A stretch of DNA of 5,809 nucleotides from Clostridia bacterium (GCA_026418215.1 JAOABT010000032.1:1-5809), one strand, 5' to 3'. Shown: positions 1 through 5,790, numbered from the stretch's first letter. The notes: generated from the letters alone by a model not told the origin. Made by a program: numbers and translations.

Positions 1-113
1 GATATCGTCTGTGACAATTCCGTTTCCTTTCTTCTTTCCTCAATAGACATGTTTTTGTCAATTGCGATGTTGATTCTATCTCCTAAAATTTTTTGTAATT
101 CAATAAGTGTCAT
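1..113 (-). CDS. Partial small phage-type hypothetical protein (5' end only)
   Basis: The reading frame opens with ATG at 113-111 and stays open for 37 codons plus two bases to the window edge, so the C-terminus is missing. The visible product begins MTLIELQKILGDRINIAID and continues with an acidic/basic helical stretch containing SIEERRKE. A GTGAGG ribosome binding site (128-123) sits 9 nt upstream, which supports this start. From memory, small proteins with a similar MTLxELQxxLGxxI opening and a following EER segment occur in Bacillota phages, without known function; this resemblance was not searched. The codons are very AT-rich (AAA, ATT, TTA), unlike the genes to the right. It follows the zinc-ribbon/HTH gene by 47 nt in the same direction. 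No function can be assigned. That this is a real gene start rests on the frame, the start codon and the ribosome binding site. Confidence 0.7.
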   Translation of the reverse strand, partial: MTLIELQKILGDRINIAIDKNMSIEERRKETELSQTI

Positions 114-160
114 TTTTTATAACCTCACTTTCTATTTTTAATTCCGCTATACGAACTAAC
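114..160 (-). other. AT-rich spacer between the HTH gene and the left-edge gene
   Basis: This 47-nt gap carries the GTGAGG ribosome binding site of the left-edge gene at 128-123. It also has a weak promoter-like arrangement (TTGAGT, an 18-nt spacer, then TAAAAA) that overlaps the end of the preceding gene. The match is poor, four of six bases in each box, so I do not call a promoter. No terminator-like hairpin is visible, so read-through from the upstream gene is the simplest reading. Confidence 0.4.
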
Positions 161-511
161 TCAAAACACTTCCATCCCAATAAGCTTCTCAACCGCCGCC
201 CTTACAGGCTCCCTCGGCACCGCTCGCTCAAATATCCACCGCTCTACAGCTCGGCCTGACACATGCACCATCTCTGCCAGCATTCCCACCGTGATCTTGT
301 TCTGCATCATCCAGTTATAAAGAGCATGATTCGTTACATTCCATCTCTTAAGCTCTCTGATAGCGGTATCTTTCTTTTTGCGGGGCAGACCACTTAGGTA
401 AATCCGGCAAGCCTCACACAGCATATCCCCTGTCTTATGAGGCTTTCCGCACCTTCCACACTTCCCGGCAGCTTTTCGCTTATATCGGTAGTTCCTCATT
501 GCTTGGCTCAT
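161..511 (-). CDS. Small zinc-ribbon plus helix-turn-helix DNA-binding protein
   Basis: This 116-residue protein has two parts. The N-terminus is strongly basic (residues 6-13) and leads into two CxxC knuckles, C18/C21 and C32/C35, 10 residues apart, which form a likely zinc ribbon. Residues about 60-112 read as a compact helix-turn-helix: a helix around ALYNWMMQ, a second with TVGMLAEMVHVS, then SGRAVERWIFERAVP as the probable recognition helix, in the manner of XRE/Cro-like folds. The start at 511 is supported by AAAGGTGG (528-521) with a 9-nt spacer; an in-frame ATG at 499 is a less likely alternative. It begins 15 nt after the dnaD-like gene and was probably co-transcribed with it. The likely role is a phage transcriptional regulator or a DNA-binding accessory protein. 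Both domains are inferred from motifs only. Confidence 0.75.
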   Translation of the reverse strand: MSQAMRNYRYKRKAAGKCGRCGKPHKTGDMLCEACRIYLSGLPRKKKDTAIRELKRWNVTNHALYNWMMQNKITVGMLAEMVHVSGRAVERWIFERAVPREPVRAAVEKLIGMEVF

Positions 512-526
512 GCTTCATAACCACCT

Positions 527-1315
527 TTACTTTTTTAATACTGACATGTTGCCCAACAATTCATAAAACGCATCGTCATACTGCCTTTGCTGGAAGTTAT
601 TGCGCCGGGCGGGCCTCTCGTTCTCTGCCTTGCCAATGGTGACTTTCTGCCTTTGCATTTCAGCCCGCTTAGATAGGTACTGCTCCATTGTGAATATACT
701 CTCGGCCAGTAACGCTTCTGCAACCTTTTTCAACCAATCCCATGGGTTCCTTTTGCCTACGGAAGCTTCCATAATGGATTTAATGAGGTCATGATGCAAA
801 CCGGCCTTTTCCCATTGCGCGATTTGGCTTTTATAAAAAGGGGTGACAGCACCGATGTTTTCCTTAAAGAATTGGAATAAGTCGTCCAATGCATTGTTGG
901 CAGGGTTAGGATGAATAGGCTCATTTCTATCGGGTGTAGAGGCTATCCCGGATTTGGCCCTGTCTTCTGCATTTCTGAAATCACGGTTCTCGCGTGATAT
1001 GTAGGTTTGGAACTTATAGAAGTTCTTTGGCGGGAAGAATAGCCGTGGACTACCGTTGATGGTATAGGCATGAACAAGCTTAATTTCTATCATACCTAAG
1101 ATGGCTTGCTTGACATCCTCTTCGGTTTTATCCCGCCTACCCGGAATCACCACCGATAGGATTTCCTCCGGGTCTCCCGTGAGTTCGCAATTATCCTCCG
1201 CATGCGGTAACATCCAGGTATAGAGCAAGGCCGCGAAATCACCGTATTCTTTGGCAAGCCTGTTGACCTTTTTATCAACCGATATTTCAGTGCTTATGTA
1301 TCGTCTTCGTGGCAT
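527..1315 (-). CDS. DnaD-like phage replisome organizer
   Basis: This 262-residue protein has the two-part architecture of Bacillota phage replication initiators. Residues about 5-110 match the phage replisome-organizer N-terminal winged helix, with recognisable blocks LLYTWMLPHAEDN (31-43), LTGDPEEI (45-52) and FFPPKNFYKFQTYI (93-106). After a proline/asparagine-rich linker (about 125-142), residues 145-200 form a DnaD-type domain with FFKENIGAVTPF (149-160) and the NPWDWLKKV segment. The tail has an NNFQQRQYDD motif often seen at the end of such proteins. By family knowledge it would bind the phage origin and recruit the host helicase loader and helicase. The open frame reaches back to a TTG at 1321, but the GGCGG site (1328-1324) is only 2 nt from that TTG and 8 nt from the ATG at 1315, so ATG is chosen. 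It stands apart from the recombination genes by a 69-nt gap containing a hairpin. Confidence 0.9.
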   Translation of the reverse strand: MPRRRYISTEISVDKKVNRLAKEYGDFAALLYTWMLPHAEDNCELTGDPEEILSVVIPGRRDKTEEDVKQAILGMIEIKLVHAYTINGSPRLFFPPKNFYKFQTYISRENRDFRNAEDRAKSGIASTPDRNEPIHPNPANNALDDLFQFFKENIGAVTPFYKSQIAQWEKAGLHHDLIKSIMEASVGKRNPWDWLKKVAEALLAESIFTMEQYLSKRAEMQRQKVTIGKAENERPARRNNFQQRQYDDAFYELLGNMSVLKK

Positions 1316-1323
1316 AGTCAATA

Positions 1324-1330
1324 CCGCCTT
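1324..1330 (-). promoter_or_regulatory. Weak ribosome binding site of the dnaD-like gene
   Basis: The transcript reads AAGGCGG, 8 nt before the ATG at 1315. It departs from the AGGAGG-like sites of the neighbouring genes. It decides the start: the in-frame TTG at 1321 lies only 2 nt away, too close for normal initiation. Its GGCGG core is complementary to CCGCC in the 3' arm of the hairpin just upstream. Confidence 0.6.
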
Positions 1331-1340
1331 TTTCTTTAAG

Positions 1341-1376
1341 TCTTGGGCGGCTGATGAAAGTCATCAGCGCCCAAGA
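1341..1376 (-). repeat. Strong imperfect inverted repeat (hairpin) before the dnaD-like gene
   Basis: The arms are 1341-1357 and 1361-1376. They give 16 base pairs with one bulged base (one extra G on the plus strand in 1346-1350) and a three-base loop (1358-1360). The hairpin begins 8 nt after the stop codon of the nuclease gene and ends 12 nt before the weak ribosome binding site of the dnaD-like gene. In the direction of transcription it is followed by ACTTAAAGAAAAA rather than a T-run, so it is not a standard intrinsic terminator. It could be an mRNA stability or processing element, a translational control element, or a protein-binding operator. The structure is seen directly; the role is inferred. 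Confidence 0.75.
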
Positions 1377-1384
1377 TAACCTTG

Positions 1385-2212
1385 CTATATGTCTGAATAA
1401 TGGATGACTTTGCTGACTTGCTTTGTTGAACGGCAATATGCGCACTGTTCGCAGCGGATAGGCTCCAACCGGCCTTCCTTCAAAAGCTTCAGGCGAGGTG
1501 TGCATTCTTCGATAACAGACAGTTCTTTTATGTACCGTTCAGGGTCTTTCAGGCTTATGACGGCTTTGTCCGGAGGGTCTTCTTTACTTACTGCCACGAG
1601 GTAGAAGTCAATCCAGTCACCTTCCGGCCTACCCATGGCTAAGCGTTCTACTTCACAATAGACCGCCGCTCTCAATGGATAGCAGTAGGCCTCTACAAAG
1701 CTGACCTTTTTATTGATGCCTCCCTCGCATATCCAGTCCTTGTCACTGATGCTGCGAGTTGTTTTGAGGTCTGATGATCTTTTTTTCTCAGGAAGATAAT
1801 TGTCGAAGCGAACCTTCCACTTGAGGCCAAACAGCTCCGCTGTGAAAATGATTTCCTTTTGGCCATTGAGCATGAACATACACATTTCATCATTTTCTAA
1901 GGCGGCTATCATTTCATCTGCCTGCTTGTATTCGCATTTCAAGCCGCCCTGCTTGGTGAACATTTCAGGGTGCTCAGCGATGAATCTGCTGCGTTCCTGA
2001 GGGCCTTCGTTCCAACTGTGGACATATGATCCAACAAGAAGCGCGGTTGATTGTTCCTCAATCCATTCGCCCCTAATCTTTGCCATAGCTCTGGCCTCAC
2101 AGCCTTTGAGAAGGCCTCCCCCAAAAAAATCCAAAAACTGTGAGCAGCTGACGTAATCTTTTTCTGCACATGGACTGAAATAGTTATCTCTTGTGAGAAT
2201 AAGGTTTGACAT
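1385..2212 (-). CDS. RecE-like PD-(D/E)XK exonuclease, partner of RecT
   Basis: This 275-residue protein resembles the RecE C-terminal / DUF3799-type phage nucleases that digest one strand of double-stranded DNA ends and hand the other to RecT. Visible motifs in order are YVSCSQF (20-26) and CEARA (38-42), GSYVH (61-65, motif-I histidine H65), acidic residues E120/E126, RFDNY with D137, and DLKTT with D148 and K150 as the metal-binding (D/E)xK signature. The C-terminal CEQCAYC (254-260) adds three closely spaced cysteines. Where relatives usually carry QxxxY after the active site, this protein reads RAAVY (R181). GGAGG (2226-2222) lies 9 nt before the ATG at 2212 and 6 nt before an adjacent GTG at 2215, so either start is possible. 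The ATG shares one base with the recT stop codon, indicating translational coupling. The family call is confident; the exact substrate polarity is inferred. Confidence 0.88.
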   Translation of the reverse strand: MSNLILTRDNYFSPCAEKDYVSCSQFLDFFGGGLLKGCEARAMAKIRGEWIEEQSTALLVGSYVHSWNEGPQERSRFIAEHPEMFTKQGGLKCEYKQADEMIAALENDEMCMFMLNGQKEIIFTAELFGLKWKVRFDNYLPEKKRSSDLKTTRSISDKDWICEGGINKKVSFVEAYCYPLRAAVYCEVERLAMGRPEGDWIDFYLVAVSKEDPPDKAVISLKDPERYIKELSVIEECTPRLKLLKEGRLEPIRCEQCAYCRSTKQVSKVIHYSDI

Positions 2213-3039
2213 CACCCATGGCCTCCATCGTTTTCGGATTTCATCCTGCGGAACTCTTCCTCGGCACTGTCGGCACCGAAGGATTTTGGAGCCTCATCAA
2301 CCACCGAGAATTGAGCATCCACATATTCCGGGATTTCAGCTCCATCCTCCGTTTTCTTGATAATGGACTGGTCAAACTTGACAGCTTCCTGCATCTCCGT
2401 TGACATGGGGCCCCATTTTCCGAGCAGGTCTTTCAGGACTGTTTTCTTTGCCATGGCATCAAAGTCAGTCTTCCAAGGCCCGTTGTTGAATGTCTTTGAA
2501 AACCTTTTGGCATGGAGCGTTACTTCTTCTTTTGTCCAGAAAACGACCTTACGGAAGCCGTTCATGAGTTCAAACATGGCGGCATAGGCGACAACGGCCT
2601 GTTTCTGACGTGCCTCCTTATCCTTAATGGTTGAAATCTCGAGGACTTCTCCAAATTCGTCCCAGGAGACAAGCTCCCCTGCTCGGATGTCAATAACATT
2701 AATCATTTTGTATTGGCCTGTGCGCTGGGCAAGCTGGATGAACCCACGGTAACCCATCTGGAACTGGGCTTTGTCGCCATAGGGAACGGCATATGCAAAG
2801 CCGAGGTTATTGTCAAGCGGGAGATTCATGCTGGCAGCCTTGAGCCCGCATTGCAGAAGGGTGTTTGGATCACACTTGGCAAGGCCGGGCGTTAGGTTTG
2901 CGAGCGATGTTAGAGAGGTGATGAACTGGGGAGCCCGCTCTTTGAGAACCCCATCAAGGTATTTCTTTACACCGGCGTTATTGAGGTACTGTGCGACTGT
3001 AGCTGGTTTATTTTGAGTTGTCAATTCATTATTACTCAT
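2212..3039 (-). CDS. recT: RecT-family single-strand DNA annealing protein
   Basis: This 275-residue protein has the usual length and layout of RecT recombinases. Key conserved blocks are LTPGLAKCDPNTLLQCGLKA (49-68), LPLDNNLGFAYAVPYG (73-88), FQMGYRGFIQLAQRTGQY (93-110), and the C-terminal core with W189, DFDAMAKKTVLKDLLGKWG (192-210). It binds single-stranded DNA exposed by the partner exonuclease, anneals it to complementary strands and promotes strand invasion during phage recombination and replication. The C-terminal tail after about residue 225 is acidic and probably disordered, a common place for host SSB or partner contacts. ATG at 3039 is supported by GGAGG (3053-3049) with a 9-nt spacer. 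That site lies inside the preceding 69-residue gene, whose end overlaps recT by 8 nt. Its stop codon overlaps the nuclease start, so the annealase and nuclease are made together. Confidence 0.96.
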   Translation of the reverse strand: MSNNELTTQNKPATVAQYLNNAGVKKYLDGVLKERAPQFITSLTSLANLTPGLAKCDPNTLLQCGLKAASMNLPLDNNLGFAYAVPYGDKAQFQMGYRGFIQLAQRTGQYKMINVIDIRAGELVSWDEFGEVLEISTIKDKEARQKQAVVAYAAMFELMNGFRKVVFWTKEEVTLHAKRFSKTFNNGPWKTDFDAMAKKTVLKDLLGKWGPMSTEMQEAVKFDQSIIKKTEDGAEIPEYVDAQFSVVDEAPKSFGADSAEEEFRRMKSENDGGHG

Positions 3040-3241
3040 TAACTTTGTCCTCCGCTTTCAAGTTATTTCTGCTCATGTAATCTTCAATTGCATCATTTAG
3101 CAGTTTTGGGATGTCATTATCTCCGACAATATGAAGAAATGCTCCGTCTTCAGTATAAAACGTTAAGTCATGTGTTCCCGCTATCGATTGACTTATGGAT
3201 GCCCTCTTGAGTTTTGCACCAAGTTCTCCTCTGAATCCCAT
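3032..3241 (-). CDS. Small hypothetical protein between the ATPase and recT genes
   Basis: This 69-residue protein is not recognised. It has a basic N-terminus (about 1-14), a central beta-like stretch with HDLTFYTEDGAFLHIVGDN (24-42), and a helix IPKLLNDAIEDYMSRN (44-59) followed by an acidic tail. No signal peptide, membrane segment or metal-binding motif is visible. ATG at 3241 follows GGAGGGG (3253-3247) and begins 2 nt after the ATPase stop; its end overlaps recT by 8 nt. It is AT-richer than its flanks (about 39% G+C over 3061-3240). Its fixed place in a coupled recombination operon suggests an accessory role in DNA processing, or a small modulator of a neighbour, but that is inference. 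Reality of the gene is well supported by the ribosome binding site and the coupling. Confidence 0.8.
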   Translation of the reverse strand: MGFRGELGAKLKRASISQSIAGTHDLTFYTEDGAFLHIVGDNDIPKLLNDAIEDYMSRNNLKAEDKVNE

Positions 3242-3243
3242 GG

Positions 3244-4926
3244 TTACCCCTCCGCATCGATAATTTCAATCTTCAGGTCTCCGTCATCAGTTCTTAAGAA
3301 GAACCATTGGAATCCGTCATTCTGGGCCTCTTCAATGATTTTGGCTTGCTCTGACGGGTTAAGGTCTTGGAAGCCATCAAAGCATATGATCTTGAGCTCG
3401 CCGGATTCGGCACGTTTTTTGGCGATGCGAATGGCCAAGTCACGCTTTTCTCCTGTGGAAAGGCCGCTGATGAGTGTTCCGTTTATTCTGAGGAGGCCTT
3501 GTTCGTCTACCGTTATGCCTTCGATTGGACATTTTGACACCTTGAGCAATTCGAGCGGCAATGACCTGGCCTTTTCAATTTTGGCCGTGAGTGCTGCAGA
3601 ATGTTCCTGTTTGGGTGCCAATTTCGTGACAAGGATATCTTTCATAAGGTCAAAATCACGGAGATAGCTTTGCATGTTCGCAACCTCGTCTGCGGCTTGT
3701 TGAAGCGGGGCTACATCGATTGGCACCGTCTCTTCCAGAATCTTTTTGGAGTTTCCGGCGGCTGCATCGGCGGCTTTTATTTGCTCGGCAAGCTTTTCGT
3801 CTATCCCAGAAAGTGCTTGCTGCTCGAGGGCATCTATACTGATGAGTTCCTGCTCTTTAGCCGATATGGAACTTTTACAGGCTGTAATTTCGCTTTTTGC
3901 ATTGTCGGTTTCGCTGCGGATTTCTTCCCTTTTGATGGACTTGAGCTGGGCATATTTCCCTTTAAGCTTCTCGATTTCGGCGGCAAGCTCGTTTTCCAAT
4001 GAGTGATCTGCCTCGATGACTCTCCTTTCAGCATCTTCAACAATCTGCTGGGCCTTCTCCATTCTTAGGCTCATATTCTGGATAGATTCGCGGCAATGGC
4101 CTCGCATTCTGTCATAAGCGCTTCTCTTGATTTGCTTATCAATTTCAGCATCTGACCGAAGGGCACTGATTTTGGATTCAAGAGTTTCAATGACGGATTT
4201 TGCAGCCTGAATCTTCCTGTTTATCTCCTGAGCCTCCGAAACCTTGGCATAATACTCCTGGACTTTTTTGTCCCTCCACTCCTCACCGTCATAATTTGGA
4301 GGCAGTTGGTCCCGATATCCCCTGGCTTGAGCCTTGAGCACATCAATATCGTGGTTTACAGCGGTGCGTTCTTTATAGAACTTGTCCTCTATCTGCTTGA
4401 GTATTTGGAGGATATGCATGGAATAATTAATGCCATCGGGGATTTCACCGAACCATGAACAAATGTCATTCATGCTCCAGGGTATTTCAAGCATGTTGAG
4501 AATGATGGAAGCCTGTTCATCGGCCTTCTTTTTCAAAAACTCTCCCGGCTTGAAAATATCGCCCTTGAAAAGGCTTCTCAGGAATGTTTCTGTTGACGGT
4601 ACTGCCATTCCGGCCTTTGAGACCTTGAGATAGTCTGTTGAATCGGCTCTGATCTTTCTTTCAACGGTCAGCCCGTCATCGAGTTGAATAAACAGGGTGG
4701 CTTCTTTCTCACCATGACGGATGAGCTCGGTTTTAGAGAGGCCGCCCCTGTTTTCCTTGTCCTCAACCCTGCCGGAGAGGGCCTGCTCAATTCCCTCCAA
4801 GATAGAAGTTTTTCCGGCCCCTTTATGGCCTGAGATAAGATTGACCTTCCCAGGCTCGAACTGGATTTCAGTAATGCCGAGCCAGTTCTTGAAAATGTAT
4901 GACTTAATTTTCCTTGCTTCGTTCAT
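3244..4926 (-). CDS. Rad50/SbcC-like phage ATPase with coiled coil
   Basis: This 560-residue protein has split ATPase halves around a long coiled coil, like Rad50, SbcC and SMC proteins. The N-terminal half holds Walker A GHKGAGKT (33-40, K39). The coiled-coil region spans roughly residues 175-425 and is rich in E, K, Q and A heptad-like runs. The C-terminal half holds the ABC signature LSTGE (489-493) followed by KRDLAIRIAKKRA. The Walker B candidate is IICFDGFQDL (513-522), with D517 followed by glycine instead of the usual catalytic glutamate. No CxxC zinc hook is present at the middle of the coil; there is only an isolated C278. The likely role is ATP-dependent organisation or processing of DNA ends alongside the nuclease and RecT encoded downstream. 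The frame extends to a GTG at 4956, but AGGAGGG (4940-4934) with 7-nt spacing fixes the start at 4926. It overlaps the preceding gene by 23 nt. Confidence 0.92.
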   Translation of the reverse strand: MNEARKIKSYIFKNWLGITEIQFEPGKVNLISGHKGAGKTSILEGIEQALSGRVEDKENRGGLSKTELIRHGEKEATLFIQLDDGLTVERKIRADSTDYLKVSKAGMAVPSTETFLRSLFKGDIFKPGEFLKKKADEQASIILNMLEIPWSMNDICSWFGEIPDGINYSMHILQILKQIEDKFYKERTAVNHDIDVLKAQARGYRDQLPPNYDGEEWRDKKVQEYYAKVSEAQEINRKIQAAKSVIETLESKISALRSDAEIDKQIKRSAYDRMRGHCRESIQNMSLRMEKAQQIVEDAERRVIEADHSLENELAAEIEKLKGKYAQLKSIKREEIRSETDNAKSEITACKSSISAKEQELISIDALEQQALSGIDEKLAEQIKAADAAAGNSKKILEETVPIDVAPLQQAADEVANMQSYLRDFDLMKDILVTKLAPKQEHSAALTAKIEKARSLPLELLKVSKCPIEGITVDEQGLLRINGTLISGLSTGEKRDLAIRIAKKRAESGELKIICFDGFQDLNPSEQAKIIEEAQNDGFQWFFLRTDDGDLKIEIIDAEG

Positions 4927-5257
4927 AACATTTCCCTCCTGTTTTGATGCTTTCACTTAATGTGGCGAGCGCTTTCCATTCTTCAAAAGAGAACAGGTCA
5001 CCAAGCCACTTGACATTCCTGGCAATATCCCTGTACCTTTCATACTCGGTTCTTAAAGTGCGTTCGCGTGCATGTGATGATGTGCCCACCTGGAATGCCA
5101 AGGAAAGTTTTTCGCAGAGAAAGGCGGCATCAGCAATAGCCAATTTGATACTGAGCCTGGAGCCCGTTAAATCCTGGAATATGATTTCTGCGGCAGCTTC
5201 GGCTTCATTTGTTTTGACTAAAATGTCATGTATTCTATCAAGCTTAATTTGAGCCAT
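4904..5257 (-). CDS. Helical hypothetical protein upstream of the ATPase
   Basis: This 117-residue protein is not recognised. It reads as almost all helix: an amphipathic helix at about 5-30 with an alanine/glutamate-rich EAEAAAEII run, a second at 34-55 (SIKLAIADAAFLCEKLSLAF), a charged segment ARERTLRTEYERYRDIARN (63-81), and a short aromatic block KWLGDLFSFEEWKALA (83-98). No enzyme motif, signal peptide or membrane segment is seen. The start is well supported by AAGGAGGG (5272-5265) 7 nt before ATG, a site located inside the upstream gene. It overlaps the upstream gene by 14 nt and the ATPase gene by 23 nt. This suggests a small partner or adaptor of the ATPase or nuclease complex, which is inference from position only. 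Confidence 0.78.
   Translation of the reverse strand: MAQIKLDRIHDILVKTNEAEAAAEIIFQDLTGSRLSIKLAIADAAFLCEKLSLAFQVGTSSHARERTLRTEYERYRDIARNVKWLGDLFSFEEWKALATLSESIKTGGKCYERSKEN
4934..4940 (-). promoter_or_regulatory. Ribosome binding site that fixes the ATPase start
   Basis: The transcript reads AGGAGGG with 7 nt to the ATG at 4926. The longer frame from GTG at 4956 has no comparable site, and its extra ten residues precede the conserved ATPase fold. The site lies inside the end of the preceding gene, so translation of the two genes is probably coupled. Confidence 0.85.
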
Positions 5258-5765
5258 TTTCTGGCCCTCCTTCGGTGATTTTGATTTGGATATTGACGGA
5301 TTTGCAGGAGTTCATGCGCCCCAGATTATACAGCGATCTTCCAATCGCCTTGAGATCGTTTGCCTGGACATTGGCCTTGTTGATGGCGAAAATGGCGGAA
5401 TGCTTTGCCTTTGGGAGATGGATACTGTCGTACTGCATGGTTTCATGATAGTGTGCTGGGCTTTCTGACTGAGGTATAAGCTTTCCCACGTTTTTTTCAC
5501 CAATACCGTTTGGTGCTTCAAACCCATCAATCATGGCATTGCATGTGTTAGGCTCCTGAGAAAATTTCAGAATGTATCCTGCCTTTTGCAGAGCCACGAA
5601 TGCGCTCCGCTTGATTTGTGTGAAACATGTCAATAGGTTGGATACCCTCAAGCCCTGGGTGATTTCCTTATAGCTCGGCACCTGTTGGCCCGGATGATGC
5701 TTCATCCAGTCCATGATGGCATGGATGAGAATTTGTCGGTCGCTTCCTTCTTTTTTTGCTGGCAT
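5244..5765 (-). CDS. Hypothetical protein, possible N-terminal winged helix, first gene of the visible operon
   Basis: This 173-residue protein is not recognised. Residues about 8-66 have the rhythm of a winged helix: a helix at RQILIHAIMDWMKHH (10-24), a turn at PGQQVPSYKEITQGL (25-39), a possible recognition helix through TQIKRSAFVALQKAG (49-63), then a strand at YILKFSQ. Residues 66-125 look less ordered. The C-terminal third contains HSAIFAINKANVQANDLKAI (122-141) and a beta-like NIQIKITEGG. The start is supported by AAGGAG (5781-5776) with a 10-nt spacer. It is the first gene visible, but the contig ends just upstream, so it may not be first in the operon. A DNA-binding or origin/recombination accessory role is plausible but unproven. 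Confidence 0.78.
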   Translation of the reverse strand: MPAKKEGSDRQILIHAIMDWMKHHPGQQVPSYKEITQGLRVSNLLTCFTQIKRSAFVALQKAGYILKFSQEPNTCNAMIDGFEAPNGIGEKNVGKLIPQSESPAHYHETMQYDSIHLPKAKHSAIFAINKANVQANDLKAIGRSLYNLGRMNSCKSVNIQIKITEGGPENGSN

Positions 5766-5790
5766 GGTTTCTACACTCCTTCTTCAACGC

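Noticed and set aside
114..180. Promoter for the left-edge gene (TTGAGT, 18-nt spacer, TAAAAA)
   Set aside because: Only four of six bases match in each box, and an AT-rich stretch gives such matches by chance; read-through from upstream is sufficient.
1316..1321. TTG start for the dnaD-like protein at 1321
   Set aside because: The ribosome binding site is only 2 nt from TTG but 8 nt from the ATG at 1315, and this family normally begins close to the RRRY segment.
1341..1376. Hairpin as a Rho-independent terminator of the recombination operon
   Set aside because: In the direction of transcription the stem is followed by ACTTAAAGAAAAA, with no T-run. On the plus strand the following bases are ATAACC, also without a T-run.
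3170..3667. Plus-strand open frame of 165 codons
   Set aside because: It lies antisense to the 69-residue gene and the ATPase, both of which have clear ribosome binding sites; its product shows no recognisable domain and is serine/cysteine-rich as expected of a shadow frame.
3601..4006. Two overlapping plus-strand frames opposite the ATPase coiled coil
   Set aside because: The phenylalanine/leucine- and serine-rich products are what the antisense of a glutamate/lysine-rich coiled coil yields; there is no independent support for translation.
4927..4956. Ten-residue N-terminal extension of the ATPase from GTG at 4956
   Set aside because: An ideal AGGAGGG lies 7 nt before the internal ATG at 4926, and the extension precedes the conserved fold.
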